Assembly (NCBI GenBank): GCA_031395485.1
Contig: JANNUS010000006.1
Location: 186,001 to 250,000, forward strand
DNA from: UBA2336 sp031395485
Lineage (GTDB): Bacteria; Bacteroidota; Bacteroidia; Cytophagales; Cyclobacteriaceae
Direction: 5' to 3'
Length of the DNA stretch: 64,000 nucleotides
Position 1 is the first letter of the stretch; each line of letters begins with the position of its first letter. Under the pieces are notes generated by a model. The model was not told where the DNA came from, ran no database searches, and saw nothing but the letters and a program-made list of their open reading frames with translations. A program made the position numbers and the translations under genes. Shown here piece by piece: positions 15,768 to 24,821 of this stretch.

Positions 15768-18236
15768 ATGTTCAAGTATTCCCTCCTTTTGTTCGTCCGA
15801 AACCTCAGAAGGCAAAAAGTATTTTCGTTTATAAACCTACTCGGCCTTACCGTTAGCATCGTTAGTACGCTGCTCATTTACATATATGTGCAGCACGAAT
15901 TCAGCTACGATCGGTTTCACAAAGATGTGAACCGGATCTATCGGGTTAATCAAACTTTTATTTGGGGAGAAAATAGTAATAATCAATTTGCCTCTACGGG
16001 GCCGGGTGTTGCCTATGCGATTAAAGAGGAGTTGCCCGAAGTAGAGCTGATGACCAGTATACATACTCCGGGTAATTTTATTGTCTCTTATACCAATCCC
16101 GCTAATGAAGTAATTTCCTTTGAAGAGAGTAAAGTGCTCGCAGCCGATTCCAATTTTTTCAGCATGTTCAATTTTCCGCTTATCAAGGGAGATGCTGCAT
16201 CTGCGTTTAAGCAAGCAAATACAGTAGTGATGACTCAGTCAACAGCAAAAAAATATTTTGGTGATGTAGATCCAATTGGTAAGCTGGTTAGTCTGGGAGG
16301 GTTAGCAGGAGGCACACAACAGACATACGAAGTTACAGGTATGATTGAAGATGCTCCCGATAATTCCTACATCGAATTCGATATGCTTCTTTCCATGAAA
16401 GGATTTCCAATCGAACGATTTTACTGGAGCTGGGTATGGACACAACTGGAAACGTATGTTCGATTGGATCCATCAGCAAACGTAGAAAATGTTCGAGCTA
16501 AGCTAGCCGAAATTCCGCGCAAGCATGCAGGCGAAACATTAAGGCGTGCCATGAACACAACCTTTGATGAGTATATTAAATCAGGGAAAAAATGGGAGTT
16601 GTTTTTACAACCTATGACAACCATTCACCTTCCTTCCGAAATGGTTTATAACCGACTCAATGATGCCGGAGATGTTAAAGTTATATACTCGTTCATCGGA
16701 GCCGCAATCTTTATCGTACTGCTTTCGTGCATAAATTTCATGAATCTTTCCACCGCGCAATTCACCCGCAGAATTAAAGAGGCCAGCGTACGTAAGATTA
16801 TGGGGCTAGGTAGAAAAGAGTTGAGTCTTAGTTATTTTTTAGAGGCAGTATCGTTTTGCCTTATTGCGTTAGTAATTGCCCTCGGGCTTACCCAATTACT
16901 GCTTCCTGGTTTTAATTTAATAACAGACAAGTCACTGGAATTAAATTTATTAAGCGACCCATTCTTGATATCTGCAATGCTTGGTCTTGTATTGCTGATG
17001 GCTATCGTGTCTAGTAGCTACCCGGCTATCTTTCTTAGCTCGTTCAATCCAGCAGAAGCTATTAAAGGAAAATTAAAAGTTGGTAGCAAGGGGAAAACAT
17101 TCCGTAGCGGATTAGTCGTCTTCCAATTCAGTGTCTCTATCACTCTAATTCTTTGCACGGCTATTGTTTTTCAACAACTCAATTTCATTTCGAAAAAGGA
17201 TATTGGTTTCAATAAAGAAAACCTGTTGGTGCTTAGCCATGGTGAAGCAGTTAAAGATGGGGCGAGTATTGCGCAAGCAGCGATGAATATATCGGGAGTT
17301 GAAAATGCTTCCTGGTGCAGTTCGGTTCCACCTAAAATATGGGGAGGCGATACGTTTGGCGCAGAGGGGATGAACGGGCAAGGGTTCCCGCTTAATTTCG
17401 CTCAAGTCGATGAACGGTTTCTGCCCACCCTCGGCATCAAATTGAAAGTAGGAAGAAATTTTTCGATTGAATCCCCTGGAGATGTTGACCGTGTGATTTT
17501 GAATGAAGCCGCCCTACAAAAAATCGGGTGGGCACCGGATGAATCCGTTATCGGAAAGAATATAGAATACGATAACCACAAATTTGAAGTGATTGGGGTG
17601 ATGTCGGATTTTAATTATTGGTCGCTGGCTACGCCCATTGAACCCTTCGCGGTTTTTCATGTCAAAACAAAGAACCTCTACGACTCCGATAAAAAATTCT
17701 TAGCCATCCGAATTGCACCACAAAGTAGTGAGGCTTGGGAAACAACAATTGCATCCTTGAATCAACTCTGGAAAGTACATGCTGGAGATGCTCCGTTTGA
17801 ATACACGTTTGTTGACCAGGCCTTTGCCGAAACATTTCGCGCGCAACAACAATTTGGAAAAGTGTTGACCGTAATGGCCTTACTCGCTATTCTAATTGCA
17901 AGCCTTGGCCTACTCGGTATGATCATCTATGCATTGGAACAACGCACTAAAGAAATTGGCATACGCAAAGTATCCGGTGCTTCGGTGTGGGATATTTTAA
18001 AGCTGATTTCGCGGGGTTATACTAAACTTATTGTAGTTGCTTTTTTGATTGGCTCACCTTTTTCATATTGGTTGATGCAACAATGGCTCAGCGAATTCGC
18101 TTTTAGAATCACTCCATCAATTTGGATTTTCGCAGTAACGGGTTTGAGTACGCTATTTGTTGCAATGCTGATCACGAGTTATCATTCTGTAAAAGCGGCA
18201 CTCACAAACCCAGTAGAAGTATTGAAGGACGAGTAA
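15768..18236 (+). CDS. MacB/FtsX-type ABC transporter permease
   Basis: 822 residues. The layout is that of large Bacteroidota FtsX-domain proteins: an N-terminal membrane helix (about 21-43), a periplasmic MacB-type core domain, three helices with 'RRIKEASVRKIMGLGRKELS' near 335-355, a fourth helix and a second periplasmic domain, and a final FtsX domain with 'EQRTKEIGIRKVSGASVWDI' followed by two helices. These move no substrate across themselves but couple ATP hydrolysis by a partner ATPase to periplasmic work, e.g. peptide or lipoprotein export. No ATPase gene is adjacent. The substrate is unknown. Confidence 0.9.
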   Translation: MFKYSLLLFVRNLRRQKVFSFINLLGLTVSIVSTLLIYIYVQHEFSYDRFHKDVNRIYRVNQTFIWGENSNNQFASTGPGVAYAIKEELPEVELMTSIHTPGNFIVSYTNPANEVISFEESKVLAADSNFFSMFNFPLIKGDAASAFKQANTVVMTQSTAKKYFGDVDPIGKLVSLGGLAGGTQQTYEVTGMIEDAPDNSYIEFDMLLSMKGFPIERFYWSWVWTQLETYVRLDPSANVENVRAKLAEIPRKHAGETLRRAMNTTFDEYIKSGKKWELFLQPMTTIHLPSEMVYNRLNDAGDVKVIYSFIGAAIFIVLLSCINFMNLSTAQFTRRIKEASVRKIMGLGRKELSLSYFLEAVSFCLIALVIALGLTQLLLPGFNLITDKSLELNLLSDPFLISAMLGLVLLMAIVSSSYPAIFLSSFNPAEAIKGKLKVGSKGKTFRSGLVVFQFSVSITLILCTAIVFQQLNFISKKDIGFNKENLLVLSHGEAVKDGASIAQAAMNISGVENASWCSSVPPKIWGGDTFGAEGMNGQGFPLNFAQVDERFLPTLGIKLKVGRNFSIESPGDVDRVILNEAALQKIGWAPDESVIGKNIEYDNHKFEVIGVMSDFNYWSLATPIEPFAVFHVKTKNLYDSDKKFLAIRIAPQSSEAWETTIASLNQLWKVHAGDAPFEYTFVDQAFAETFRAQQQFGKVLTVMALLAILIASLGLLGMIIYALEQRTKEIGIRKVSGASVWDILKLISRGYTKLIVVAFLIGSPFSYWLMQQWLSEFAFRITPSIWIFAVTGLSTLFVAMLITSYHSVKAALTNPVEVLKDE

Positions 18237-18293
18237 TTTGTCAGGTTGAGCGGAGTCGAAACCTGTCTTCGACTATGCTCAGACAGACACTCA

Positions 18294-18325
18294 AGGTAGA
18301 GACGCATAATTATGCGTCTCTACCT
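18294..18325. repeat. perfect 32-bp palindrome
   Basis: The two 16-base halves are exact reverse complements (AGGTAGAGACGCATAA and TTATGCGTCTCTACCT). Just upstream (18241-18290) lies another short intergenic repeat with 'CGGAGTCGAAACCTGTC'. Both are of the palindromic intergenic type frequent in Bacteroidota genomes. The ATG at 18312 lies inside the palindrome. Confidence 0.8.
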
Positions 18326-18773
18326 GCTATCTTTACGAAATGCAGCACTTCAAACACAAAACGCCCATTTTCAACTCCGCTTTAAAGATGCGGACATCAT
18401 GGGGCACGTAAACAACGCAAACCACCTGACCTACATTGAGCTTGCCCGGTTAAAATATTTCGAAGATATAGTGGGCTCAGATGCAAACTGGAGCCAGCAA
18501 CAGGGGATTATTTTAGCCCACATTTCTATCGATTATAAAAGCCCTCTCTTCCTCAGCGACAATGTGTTTGTCTATACCCGATGCTCTAAACTGGGAAAAA
18601 AGAGTATTGAATTAAGCTGGGTTATTATTCGCGAAAAATCAGCAACTGAGGAGGTGATTGCGCAAGGCGTTGCTGTGTTAGTGTGCTATGATTATGCAGA
18701 AAGTAAAACCATTGAAGTTCCAGAATTGCAGAAGAAAAAAATTACTCAATTTGAAGGCGCTTCACTAACCTAA
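18312..18773 (+). CDS. hotdog-fold acyl-CoA thioesterase
   Basis: About 140 residues of a 4-hydroxybenzoyl-CoA thioesterase/YbgC-like hotdog domain: 'LRFKDADIMGHVNNANHLTY' with the catalytic Asp, 'ILAHISIDYKSPLFLSDNVF' and 'TRCSKLGKKSIELSW' are typical. It would hydrolyse acyl-CoA thioesters. The start is problematic. The in-frame ATG at 18312 lies inside a palindromic repeat and gives an untypical N-terminus. In another frame an ATG at 18340 encodes MQHFKHKTPIF, which would join the domain if one more T were present in the T4 run at about 18362. A real frameshift or a sequence error is likely. Confidence 0.8.
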   Translation: MRLYLLSLRNAALQTQNAHFQLRFKDADIMGHVNNANHLTYIELARLKYFEDIVGSDANWSQQQGIILAHISIDYKSPLFLSDNVFVYTRCSKLGKKSIELSWVIIREKSATEEVIAQGVAVLVCYDYAESKTIEVPELQKKKITQFEGASLT

Positions 18774-18906
18774 AGCAGTTCATCAGCACATTCATACTCG
18801 TAAGAGAACCCCAAATTTCTCATATATAGCCAGAAGAAATTTTTTAAAAAAAACTCAGGTTTTGCTAACGAAAAATTAACGAAGTATTGATTTAGTTCTC
18901 AAACAA

Positions 18907-18932
18907 TTGCCCTGTTAAAGTTGTTAACTTTG
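18907..18932 (+). promoter_or_regulatory. candidate promoter of tpx
   Basis: TAACTTTG at 18925-18932 matches the Bacteroidota -7 box and a TTG stands at 18907-18909, 15 bases upstream, slightly closer than the usual 17-23. It lies 23 bases before the tpx ATG. Confidence 0.45.
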
Positions 18933-18955
18933 CAGTTCGATTAAAAACTATTCTT

Positions 18956-19453
18956 ATGGCACAAACCAAACTTGGCGAAAACGTAGTTAATACCAACAGT
19001 AACCTTCCCGCTGTAGGTACTTCAGCACTTGAATTTATACTTACGGGCTCCGACATGCGGGACATTTCCTCAAAACAATTTGAAGGAAAGACCTTGATCT
19101 TGAATATTTTTCCAAGTGTCGATACCAGCACCTGCGCGACTTCTGTAAGGGAGTTCAATAAACGGGCGGCTTCACTCACTAATTCAGTTGTACTCTGCAT
19201 TTCGAAAGACCTGCCCTTTGCACTAAAACGATTTTGTGGAGCAGAAGGGATTGATAAAGTAATAACCGCTACCGATTTTAGAAACCGCGGTTTTTCCAAA
19301 AATTATGGTGTTGAATTGATTGATGGTGGTTTTGCGGGCCTGTGCGCACGCGCTATTGTGGTGATTGATGCGCACGGAAAGATAAAATACACAGAACTTG
19401 TTCCGCAAATAGGCCATGAACCTAATTATGATGCGGCTCTCGCTTCTCTCTAA
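18956..19453 (+). CDS. tpx: thiol peroxidase (Tpx-type peroxiredoxin)
   Basis: 165 residues, normal for Tpx. It is an atypical 2-Cys peroxiredoxin: peroxidatic C60 lies in the motif PSVDTSTC, and resolving C94 in 'ALKRFCGAEG'. The family signature 'GSDMRDISSKQFEGKTLILN' precedes them. It reduces hydrogen peroxide and alkyl hydroperoxides with electrons from thioredoxin. It has no signal peptide, so it is cytoplasmic. It is a single gene with its own promoter, ending 59 bases from a convergent peptidase gene. Confidence 0.96.
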   Translation: MAQTKLGENVVNTNSNLPAVGTSALEFILTGSDMRDISSKQFEGKTLILNIFPSVDTSTCATSVREFNKRAASLTNSVVLCISKDLPFALKRFCGAEGIDKVITATDFRNRGFSKNYGVELIDGGFAGLCARAIVVIDAHGKIKYTELVPQIGHEPNYDAALASL

Positions 19454-19461
19454 TTCTGAAT

Positions 19462-19508
19462 TTCAGAATCTCGATTCTGGCCACTGTAGCTAGAATCGAA
19501 AATCTGAA
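19462..19508. repeat. inverted repeat between convergent tpx and peptidase genes
   Basis: Nested arms TTCAGA/TCTGAA (19462-19467, 19503-19508) and TCGATTCT/AGAATCGA (19471-19478, 19492-19499) form a 14-bp interrupted stem with a 13-base loop. It is placed where a bidirectional terminator is expected, but has no T run. Confidence 0.5.
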
Positions 19509-19512
19509 TCAG

Positions 19513-22050
19513 CTACTGTCCTCCTATTAAAAATACAGCATTAGCAAAAACCATCTTTCCGTTTTCCCAAAAACAACGGAACAATGGATTGTCTACAAAA
19601 TAAATTACGTTTCCGCGTCCTTTATCTTCCACGCCAAACACAAGCGAGTTATCTAATTTCTTATTGGCTTTAAATCCAGCAAACCCTTGTACCGGCTTGG
19701 CATATCCTTTAATCACGGCCACATTCCAGGCATCCTCCAGAAAACTATATCGCAATCCGTTTTCGCGAAGCGAGTAATAGGTATCCCCCAGTCCAAAGGC
19801 AAGCGGGTGCGATTTATCCAGTGTCGTTTTATAGATAGCGCCAGGCATAAAATCAGAGATTGATTTTCGCTCAGCTTCTTCGTAACGCAACAACCCTTCT
19901 TTTTCCTTCACCTCCTTTTCTTTCTTTTCGGCTTCCTTCTTTGCATCCTCGGTTGGGTATTGCTTTAATGCAAATCCTTTCTGATCTGCAAAGGAAGTTA
20001 ATGCATTCGCGATAAGAATAAGGCGGCCACCGGCAGATACCCAATCGCTAACCTTGCTCAGCATGGCCTCGTCAAATAATCGGTAGTTGCCTTCGGGTAC
20101 AACCAACACATCAAATTTTTTCAGGTCTATTGACTTAAAATATTCTGTGCCTAACTGTGTAATCGGATATTTCAACTCCTGCTCAAAAAAATACCAAACC
20201 TCCCCTGCCGATAACGAAGAGGTTTGCTCCCCTACCAGCATCGCCACTTTAGGAGCCTTCAGATAACTTACATATTCCGATCCGAAATCTTTTCCGGCAT
20301 CAACAAATCCCGTTGTAGAGGTGTAAATCTTTCTGTCCAGTTGTTTCGCAAGCGTTTGAATAACATTATCGAAATCAACAACGCTTTCGTTATTGCGCTG
20401 CGTTACAATTAGTGTTCCGGGTTCAAAACTTTCGTTTGAAACTTTAAATGCCTTTAATGCCGAACGAACTTTCACGCCCTGATTAAGCATGGCGGCCAAA
20501 AATTCTAAATCGCGTAAACTCTGATACCGGAAAATATACGCGTAAGGCTTTGCTGCCACACTTACGTTGTCGCTCATGGCGGGAGCATAATTCTTACCTA
20601 CATTAATTCGCTCATTCAATGCATATCCCTTTAGCCCATAAGCGTACATCAAATTCCAGGCGGTGATATCGTATGTTGCTGAATCGGGCAGTTTTGATTG
20701 TGGTTCAAAAAGCGTTGTAATAAATCTTGACTTAGGTTGATAAATATTGATAATTAAATCTTCGGTGGTTAGGTTGAAATTTTGAACTGTCTGTGTCGTG
20801 TAATCAAATCCCTTCGTGGGTTTGCCTGCCGAAGCGTGACCATACTTAATGTTGTGAGTGTCCATCCAGGCAGCAAGTTGCTTTAGCTTATCTCCACTCT
20901 TCTCGCTTTTAATAACATACGTTTTATATGGAGAGACTGGATTACTAACATTTTCACGAAAGTACTTCTCAAACTCATCTACCACACGGCTAGCATTCAG
21001 CGAAGTAGCTTCTACTGTAGATATACCTGCCGTATGGTGATGTGTAAGTCTGTCTTTCAACGTAAGCGGATCTCCCTCATTGGTAGTTATTGCAAGTCCG
21101 CCTCTGCCACTTCCTCCCTGCTCATAGGTCATACCAATTGACCCATTAAACGTAGGATACGAATCTCCATAACTTGGATAATACAAATCGAAAACCTCCT
21201 TTGTAAAATACAACCAGCCTTGTGCATCAAAATACCGGGCATGGTTTTTACCAATCGTTACTTGGAACTCGCGCTGCCACGTTGAAACCACCTCGTGATA
21301 AGGAGCTGCTGCAGGGGCAAAATAATATGGCTCGTTCGGTCCCTGCTCATGAAAATCAACATGAACGTGTGGCAACCATTGGTTGTAAACTTTTATCCGT
21401 TGCTTAGATTCATTTTGTGTTTGCCAAGCCCAATCGCGATTAAGGTCAAACATGTAATGATTGGCTCTCCCACCAGGCCAAGGCTCGCGGTGTTCCTTTG
21501 AATCTCCATCAAGGTTTGGAGGAAAGTTGCCGTATTGATTATAAAAGTTAGCGTACCGATCGCGCCCATCCGGATTTATACAAGGATCTATAATGACAAC
21601 CGTATTTTTCAGTAGTTGCTGCGATTTAACGTTGGTCGGATCGGCTAACTCGTGTAATGTTTTCATGGAAGCCTCAAGTGAGTTGGCTTCATTGCCATGA
21701 ACGTTGTAACTCAACCACACAATGGCCACTTTCGTGGAGGGTGTTCCTGTTTCCATTCCGGCTCTCCGCAAATTATCGCTTCGTATTTGCTCGATGTTTT
21801 TAAAGTTTTCTTCGGAGGTGACTACAGCATACACCAATGGTCGATGTTCATACGTTTCCCCATACTGAATAAGATCTACGTTTGGCAGCGCATCGGCAAC
21901 CTGCTTAAAATATTCTACTACCCGATGATGTCGGGTAAACCGATCGCCTAATTCATACCCTAAAAATTCTTTTGGACTTTGAAGGACGTGTTGTGCTGAA
22001 CTTGCGCTGATGTTTATGACCAGAATAAAAAGTAGAAAAATTTTACGCAT
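19513..22050 (-). CDS. exported M14 zinc carboxypeptidase
   Basis: 845 residues. A signal peptide (cleavage after ASSAQ, about residue 20) is followed by an M14 metallocarboxypeptidase domain (about 50-340). The first two zinc ligands lie in HGNE (about 118-121), the third is probably the His in 'HVDFHEQGPN', and the catalytic Glu is in 'TYEQGGSG'. The C-terminal half holds a class I glutamine amidotransferase-like/ThuA-like fold (SDWVSAGGRLILIANAL), as in other Bacteroidota proteins of this size. It likely cleaves peptides in the periplasm or outside. It is monocistronic. Confidence 0.92.
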   Translation of the reverse strand: MRKIFLLFILVINISASSAQHVLQSPKEFLGYELGDRFTRHHRVVEYFKQVADALPNVDLIQYGETYEHRPLVYAVVTSEENFKNIEQIRSDNLRRAGMETGTPSTKVAIVWLSYNVHGNEANSLEASMKTLHELADPTNVKSQQLLKNTVVIIDPCINPDGRDRYANFYNQYGNFPPNLDGDSKEHREPWPGGRANHYMFDLNRDWAWQTQNESKQRIKVYNQWLPHVHVDFHEQGPNEPYYFAPAAAPYHEVVSTWQREFQVTIGKNHARYFDAQGWLYFTKEVFDLYYPSYGDSYPTFNGSIGMTYEQGGSGRGGLAITTNEGDPLTLKDRLTHHHTAGISTVEATSLNASRVVDEFEKYFRENVSNPVSPYKTYVIKSEKSGDKLKQLAAWMDTHNIKYGHASAGKPTKGFDYTTQTVQNFNLTTEDLIINIYQPKSRFITTLFEPQSKLPDSATYDITAWNLMYAYGLKGYALNERINVGKNYAPAMSDNVSVAAKPYAYIFRYQSLRDLEFLAAMLNQGVKVRSALKAFKVSNESFEPGTLIVTQRNNESVVDFDNVIQTLAKQLDRKIYTSTTGFVDAGKDFGSEYVSYLKAPKVAMLVGEQTSSLSAGEVWYFFEQELKYPITQLGTEYFKSIDLKKFDVLVVPEGNYRLFDEAMLSKVSDWVSAGGRLILIANALTSFADQKGFALKQYPTEDAKKEAEKKEKEVKEKEGLLRYEEAERKSISDFMPGAIYKTTLDKSHPLAFGLGDTYYSLRENGLRYSFLEDAWNVAVIKGYAKPVQGFAGFKANKKLDNSLVFGVEDKGRGNVIYFVDNPLFRCFWENGKMVFANAVFLIGGQ

Positions 22051-22119
22051 ATCGTTTATAATTTTAACTGAAAGATAAGTTGTTGGTTACTATAAAAATC
22101 CGATAATCCACAGAGGTTG

Positions 22120-22653
22120 CTAATCCCTATTTAGCAGGCGATTAATCTGGGGCCAATGGTGAATAATATGTTCATGAAAAAAAATCATGGCCTGTCGGGC
22201 ATCCAGCCTTCCGGCTATCGGGTGTTTGTAAATTAATTTTTTAACATTTCTATCGTCAATACTTTCTAAAAATACTTTTAAGTCATGGCGATGCGCTTCC
22301 CACCGACTTGTTAGCTCAGCGATGGGTAAAGGGGCAGGAGTGTTGGTAACAACTACCTTGGGAGCCTTAAATTTTATTGCGGGAATTCGCTGAGAAATTT
22401 TTAGCAACATAAGCGTGAGTGAAGAAAAGGTGCCCGAATTTTTGAGCTGATCTATTCCTAAGGCCTTCTTCTTCATGTATCCAACCGATAATTGCTCTGC
22501 AGTAAGGATGTGCGTAAGAATTTGACTGACTGACCATTTCTCAGAAGAAGGTGTGTAATTAAATTTATCAACGGTTAAATCCTTTACCCTATTGAGGATT
22601 TCGGAGCGCTGATGCTCAAGTTCATTATAGATGGGTTGAAAGGTTGTATTCAC
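22120..22653 (-). CDS. DinB-superfamily protein
   Basis: 177 residues starting with GTG. It is a four-helix DinB/YfiT-like metal-binding fold: 'SEKWSVSQILTHILTAEQLS' carries the first conserved His (about residue 47), and 'MIFFHEHIIHHWPQINRLL' near the C-terminus holds the other His residues. Family members include thiol transferases with bacillithiol or mycothiol and many of unknown role. It is the last gene downstream of the TPR and lipid-kinase pair, after a 39-base gap. Confidence 0.88.
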   Translation of the reverse strand: MNTTFQPIYNELEHQRSEILNRVKDLTVDKFNYTPSSEKWSVSQILTHILTAEQLSVGYMKKKALGIDQLKNSGTFSSLTLMLLKISQRIPAIKFKAPKVVVTNTPAPLPIAELTSRWEAHRHDLKVFLESIDDRNVKKLIYKHPIAGRLDARQAMIFFHEHIIHHWPQINRLLNRD

Positions 22654-22692
22654 AGTTGAGTATTTTACTAAATGTAATCAGCAAGAAATGAA

Positions 22693-23661
22693 TCAGCAAA
22701 GAAATTTAATCTTACGTGGAAGAATATCAATGGTAGCCGGGAGGAATCCCAGTAATTCGCCATCGGCTTCTATTCTACAGGGCGATTCAGCACTAAGCTC
22801 AAGATGCCTGGCCGTTGTATAATTCACTTTCGAATGAATTAGTTTTTTACTTCTTTTCATCGTTCCGGAATACTGAATGAACTCGAGAACGGAAGCATCG
22901 CCACATATAAACGTTGAAAACATCCCGTCATCCACTACTGCATCCGGTGCAATACATAATCCATGACCAAAAAATTTTCCGTTACCAACAGCCAGTGTCC
23001 TCATTTTACTTTTCCATTGCCACGTTGGCGTTTTTACGCTCACCACCATTGGTTTATAGGTGTAAAAAGTGGAAAGGATAGCGAAGTAATAGGCTGCGCC
23101 TGAACCAAAAAACCGATCGCTGTTCATTACCCTGCACACCACTTCGGGGCCCATACCAGCATCCGCTACATTAATAAAGTATGATGAATTTGTCTTGGAG
23201 TCTTCGCTTTGATAAACAATTTTTCCAACATCCAGTTTACGTACGTTAAATGTCCGAAGTCGTTCTTGAAGCTCAGCTTTACTGCTTGTTATTTTAATTG
23301 TACGGGCAAAGTCATTACCGGTGCCAATCGGAAATACCCCTATTACGGGTAAGTCATCATAATTTTCTCTTCCAGCCAGTACTCCATTCAAAACCTGATT
23401 TAGAGTTCCGTCTCCTCCGACTGCCAGTATTAAATCATACGATTTGTCGACCGCCTTAGAGGCTAGCGAAATCGCATCGTGTGCAGTGCGCGTTTCAAAT
23501 ACATCTACTTTGAAATCTTTTGCTATTAAAGGAAGTGTTTTTTTATAAAAAGCTTTTTTTCTAAGCGAGATTCCATTGAGGACAACAGCAATTTTTAAAT
23601 TCGTTCTAATTTCTTGATAAGAAGAGTCTAGACTGGTTCCGTGCGAAACATTTGAACTCAC
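22693..23661 (-). CDS. diacylglycerol kinase-family lipid kinase
   Basis: 322 residues. The catalytic domain has the nucleotide-binding GGDGT motif (about residue 82) followed by LNQVLNG, then 'IGVFPIGTGNDFARTI', which together define the DAGK/sphingosine kinase/YegS family. The C-terminal beta domain has 'EADGELLGFLPATIDILPR'. It phosphorylates a lipid with ATP; diacylglycerol or a Bacteroidota sphingolipid are candidates. Its GTG start overlaps the TGA stop of the TPR gene (GTGA), indicating translational coupling. Confidence 0.92.
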   Translation of the reverse strand: MSSNVSHGTSLDSSYQEIRTNLKIAVVLNGISLRKKAFYKKTLPLIAKDFKVDVFETRTAHDAISLASKAVDKSYDLILAVGGDGTLNQVLNGVLAGRENYDDLPVIGVFPIGTGNDFARTIKITSSKAELQERLRTFNVRKLDVGKIVYQSEDSKTNSSYFINVADAGMGPEVVCRVMNSDRFFGSGAAYYFAILSTFYTYKPMVVSVKTPTWQWKSKMRTLAVGNGKFFGHGLCIAPDAVVDDGMFSTFICGDASVLEFIQYSGTMKRSKKLIHSKVNYTTARHLELSAESPCRIEADGELLGFLPATIDILPRKIKFLC

Positions 23662-24776
23662 TTACAATTCTTTTTTATAGCAGCTTTTGCTTCTGAAGAA
23701 CCTAGTTCTTCAGCGGTTTTAAAATCAAGACAGGCATCGTACTTATTGTTCATGCTAAGCTTCACCAATCCGCGTTGATAAAAGGTTTCTGGGTCACTTG
23801 GATATAATTCAATGGAAGAGCTATAGTCTTCTATGGCTCCTGGATAGTCTTCTTTTTCGGTGCGACTAAGCGCGCGGTTATCATAGTATACCGGATTCGT
23901 TGCGTCAAGCTCAATAGCTTTTGTGTAGTCCGCAATTGCCCCATCCTGATCCTCCAGGCTATATTTTATTACTCCCCGCAAGTTGTATGTCTCTGGTTCC
24001 TCCGGATTGAGTTCAATCGCTTTGCTGTAATCCTCCAGTGAACCTTTAAAATCTTCTTTTGCGCTTTTTGCCAGCGCTCGATTCTCGTACTTCAACGCGT
24101 CTTTAGGATCTAACTTTATCGACTCATTATAATCTGTAATGGCATTTTCAAAATTACTGATATTATAAAAGGCAACTCCACGATAATTGTACAAACTGGC
24201 ATCCGTCTTGTCTAACTCAATCGCCTTTGAATAATCATCGATCGCGCTAACAAATTCTCCCAACTCTGCTTTTACAACGCCGCGGTTAAAATATTTATCA
24301 GCATCGACCGGCCCTAATTCAAGGGCTTTCGAAAAATCAAAGTAAGCACTTTGGAAATCCTCAATATTATATTTTGCCAGTCCGCGATTGGTATATGCTT
24401 CTGTATACTTGGGGTTAAATTTTACGGCCTTGTCGAAATCGAGAATAGCGCCTTCATCATCGCCCAACGCAACCTTTGCTCCGCCCCTGTAATTAAAAGC
24501 CTCAGAAAAAGTAGAATCCATTTCAATGGCATAGGTAAAGTCTCCGATGGCTCCGTAAAAATCTTCCAGCCCAATCCGTGATTGCCCGCTTACGTTAAAG
24601 GCCATTTTGTTTTTTGGATTTACGGTAATGAATTTTACAAGATCAGCTTTGGCTCCTGCAAAATCTCCTGCCGCCATTTTTTTTCTTGCCCCTTCAAATG
24701 AATCCTGTGCCTGAACGGAAATCACAGAAAAGAGAAAAAGTAAAAGTAAAATTTGCCTAACCATTTCCATGCCCAT
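23658..24776 (-). CDS. exported tetratricopeptide repeat protein
   Basis: About 372 residues from the ATG at 24776; ATGs at 24770 and 24764 are equally good. After a signal peptide (cleavage after SVQAQ), about ten TPR units of 34 residues fill the protein, with repeated 'GAIxDYxKAIELxPxxxxxYxxRGxxK' pattern, e.g. 'GSLEDYSKAIELNPEEPETY'. Two cysteines lie in the last unit (DACLDF and the terminal KKNCK). TPRs serve as protein-binding scaffolds. It is coupled to the lipid kinase downstream, which suggests a related function, though this is inference. Confidence 0.9.
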   Translation of the reverse strand: MGMEMVRQILLLLFLFSVISVQAQDSFEGARKKMAAGDFAGAKADLVKFITVNPKNKMAFNVSGQSRIGLEDFYGAIGDFTYAIEMDSTFSEAFNYRGGAKVALGDDEGAILDFDKAVKFNPKYTEAYTNRGLAKYNIEDFQSAYFDFSKALELGPVDADKYFNRGVVKAELGEFVSAIDDYSKAIELDKTDASLYNYRGVAFYNISNFENAITDYNESIKLDPKDALKYENRALAKSAKEDFKGSLEDYSKAIELNPEEPETYNLRGVIKYSLEDQDGAIADYTKAIELDATNPVYYDNRALSRTEKEDYPGAIEDYSSSIELYPSDPETFYQRGLVKLSMNNKYDACLDFKTAEELGSSEAKAAIKKNCK

Positions 24777-24821
24777 TGTTTTGCTAGCCAAGGTAGGAAA
24801 TTTTGGTAGGGAACATTTGCA

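Noticed and set aside
16421..16624. CRISPR-like or tandem repeats inside the permease gene
   Set aside because: Inspection shows no direct repeats with regular spacing anywhere in the window.
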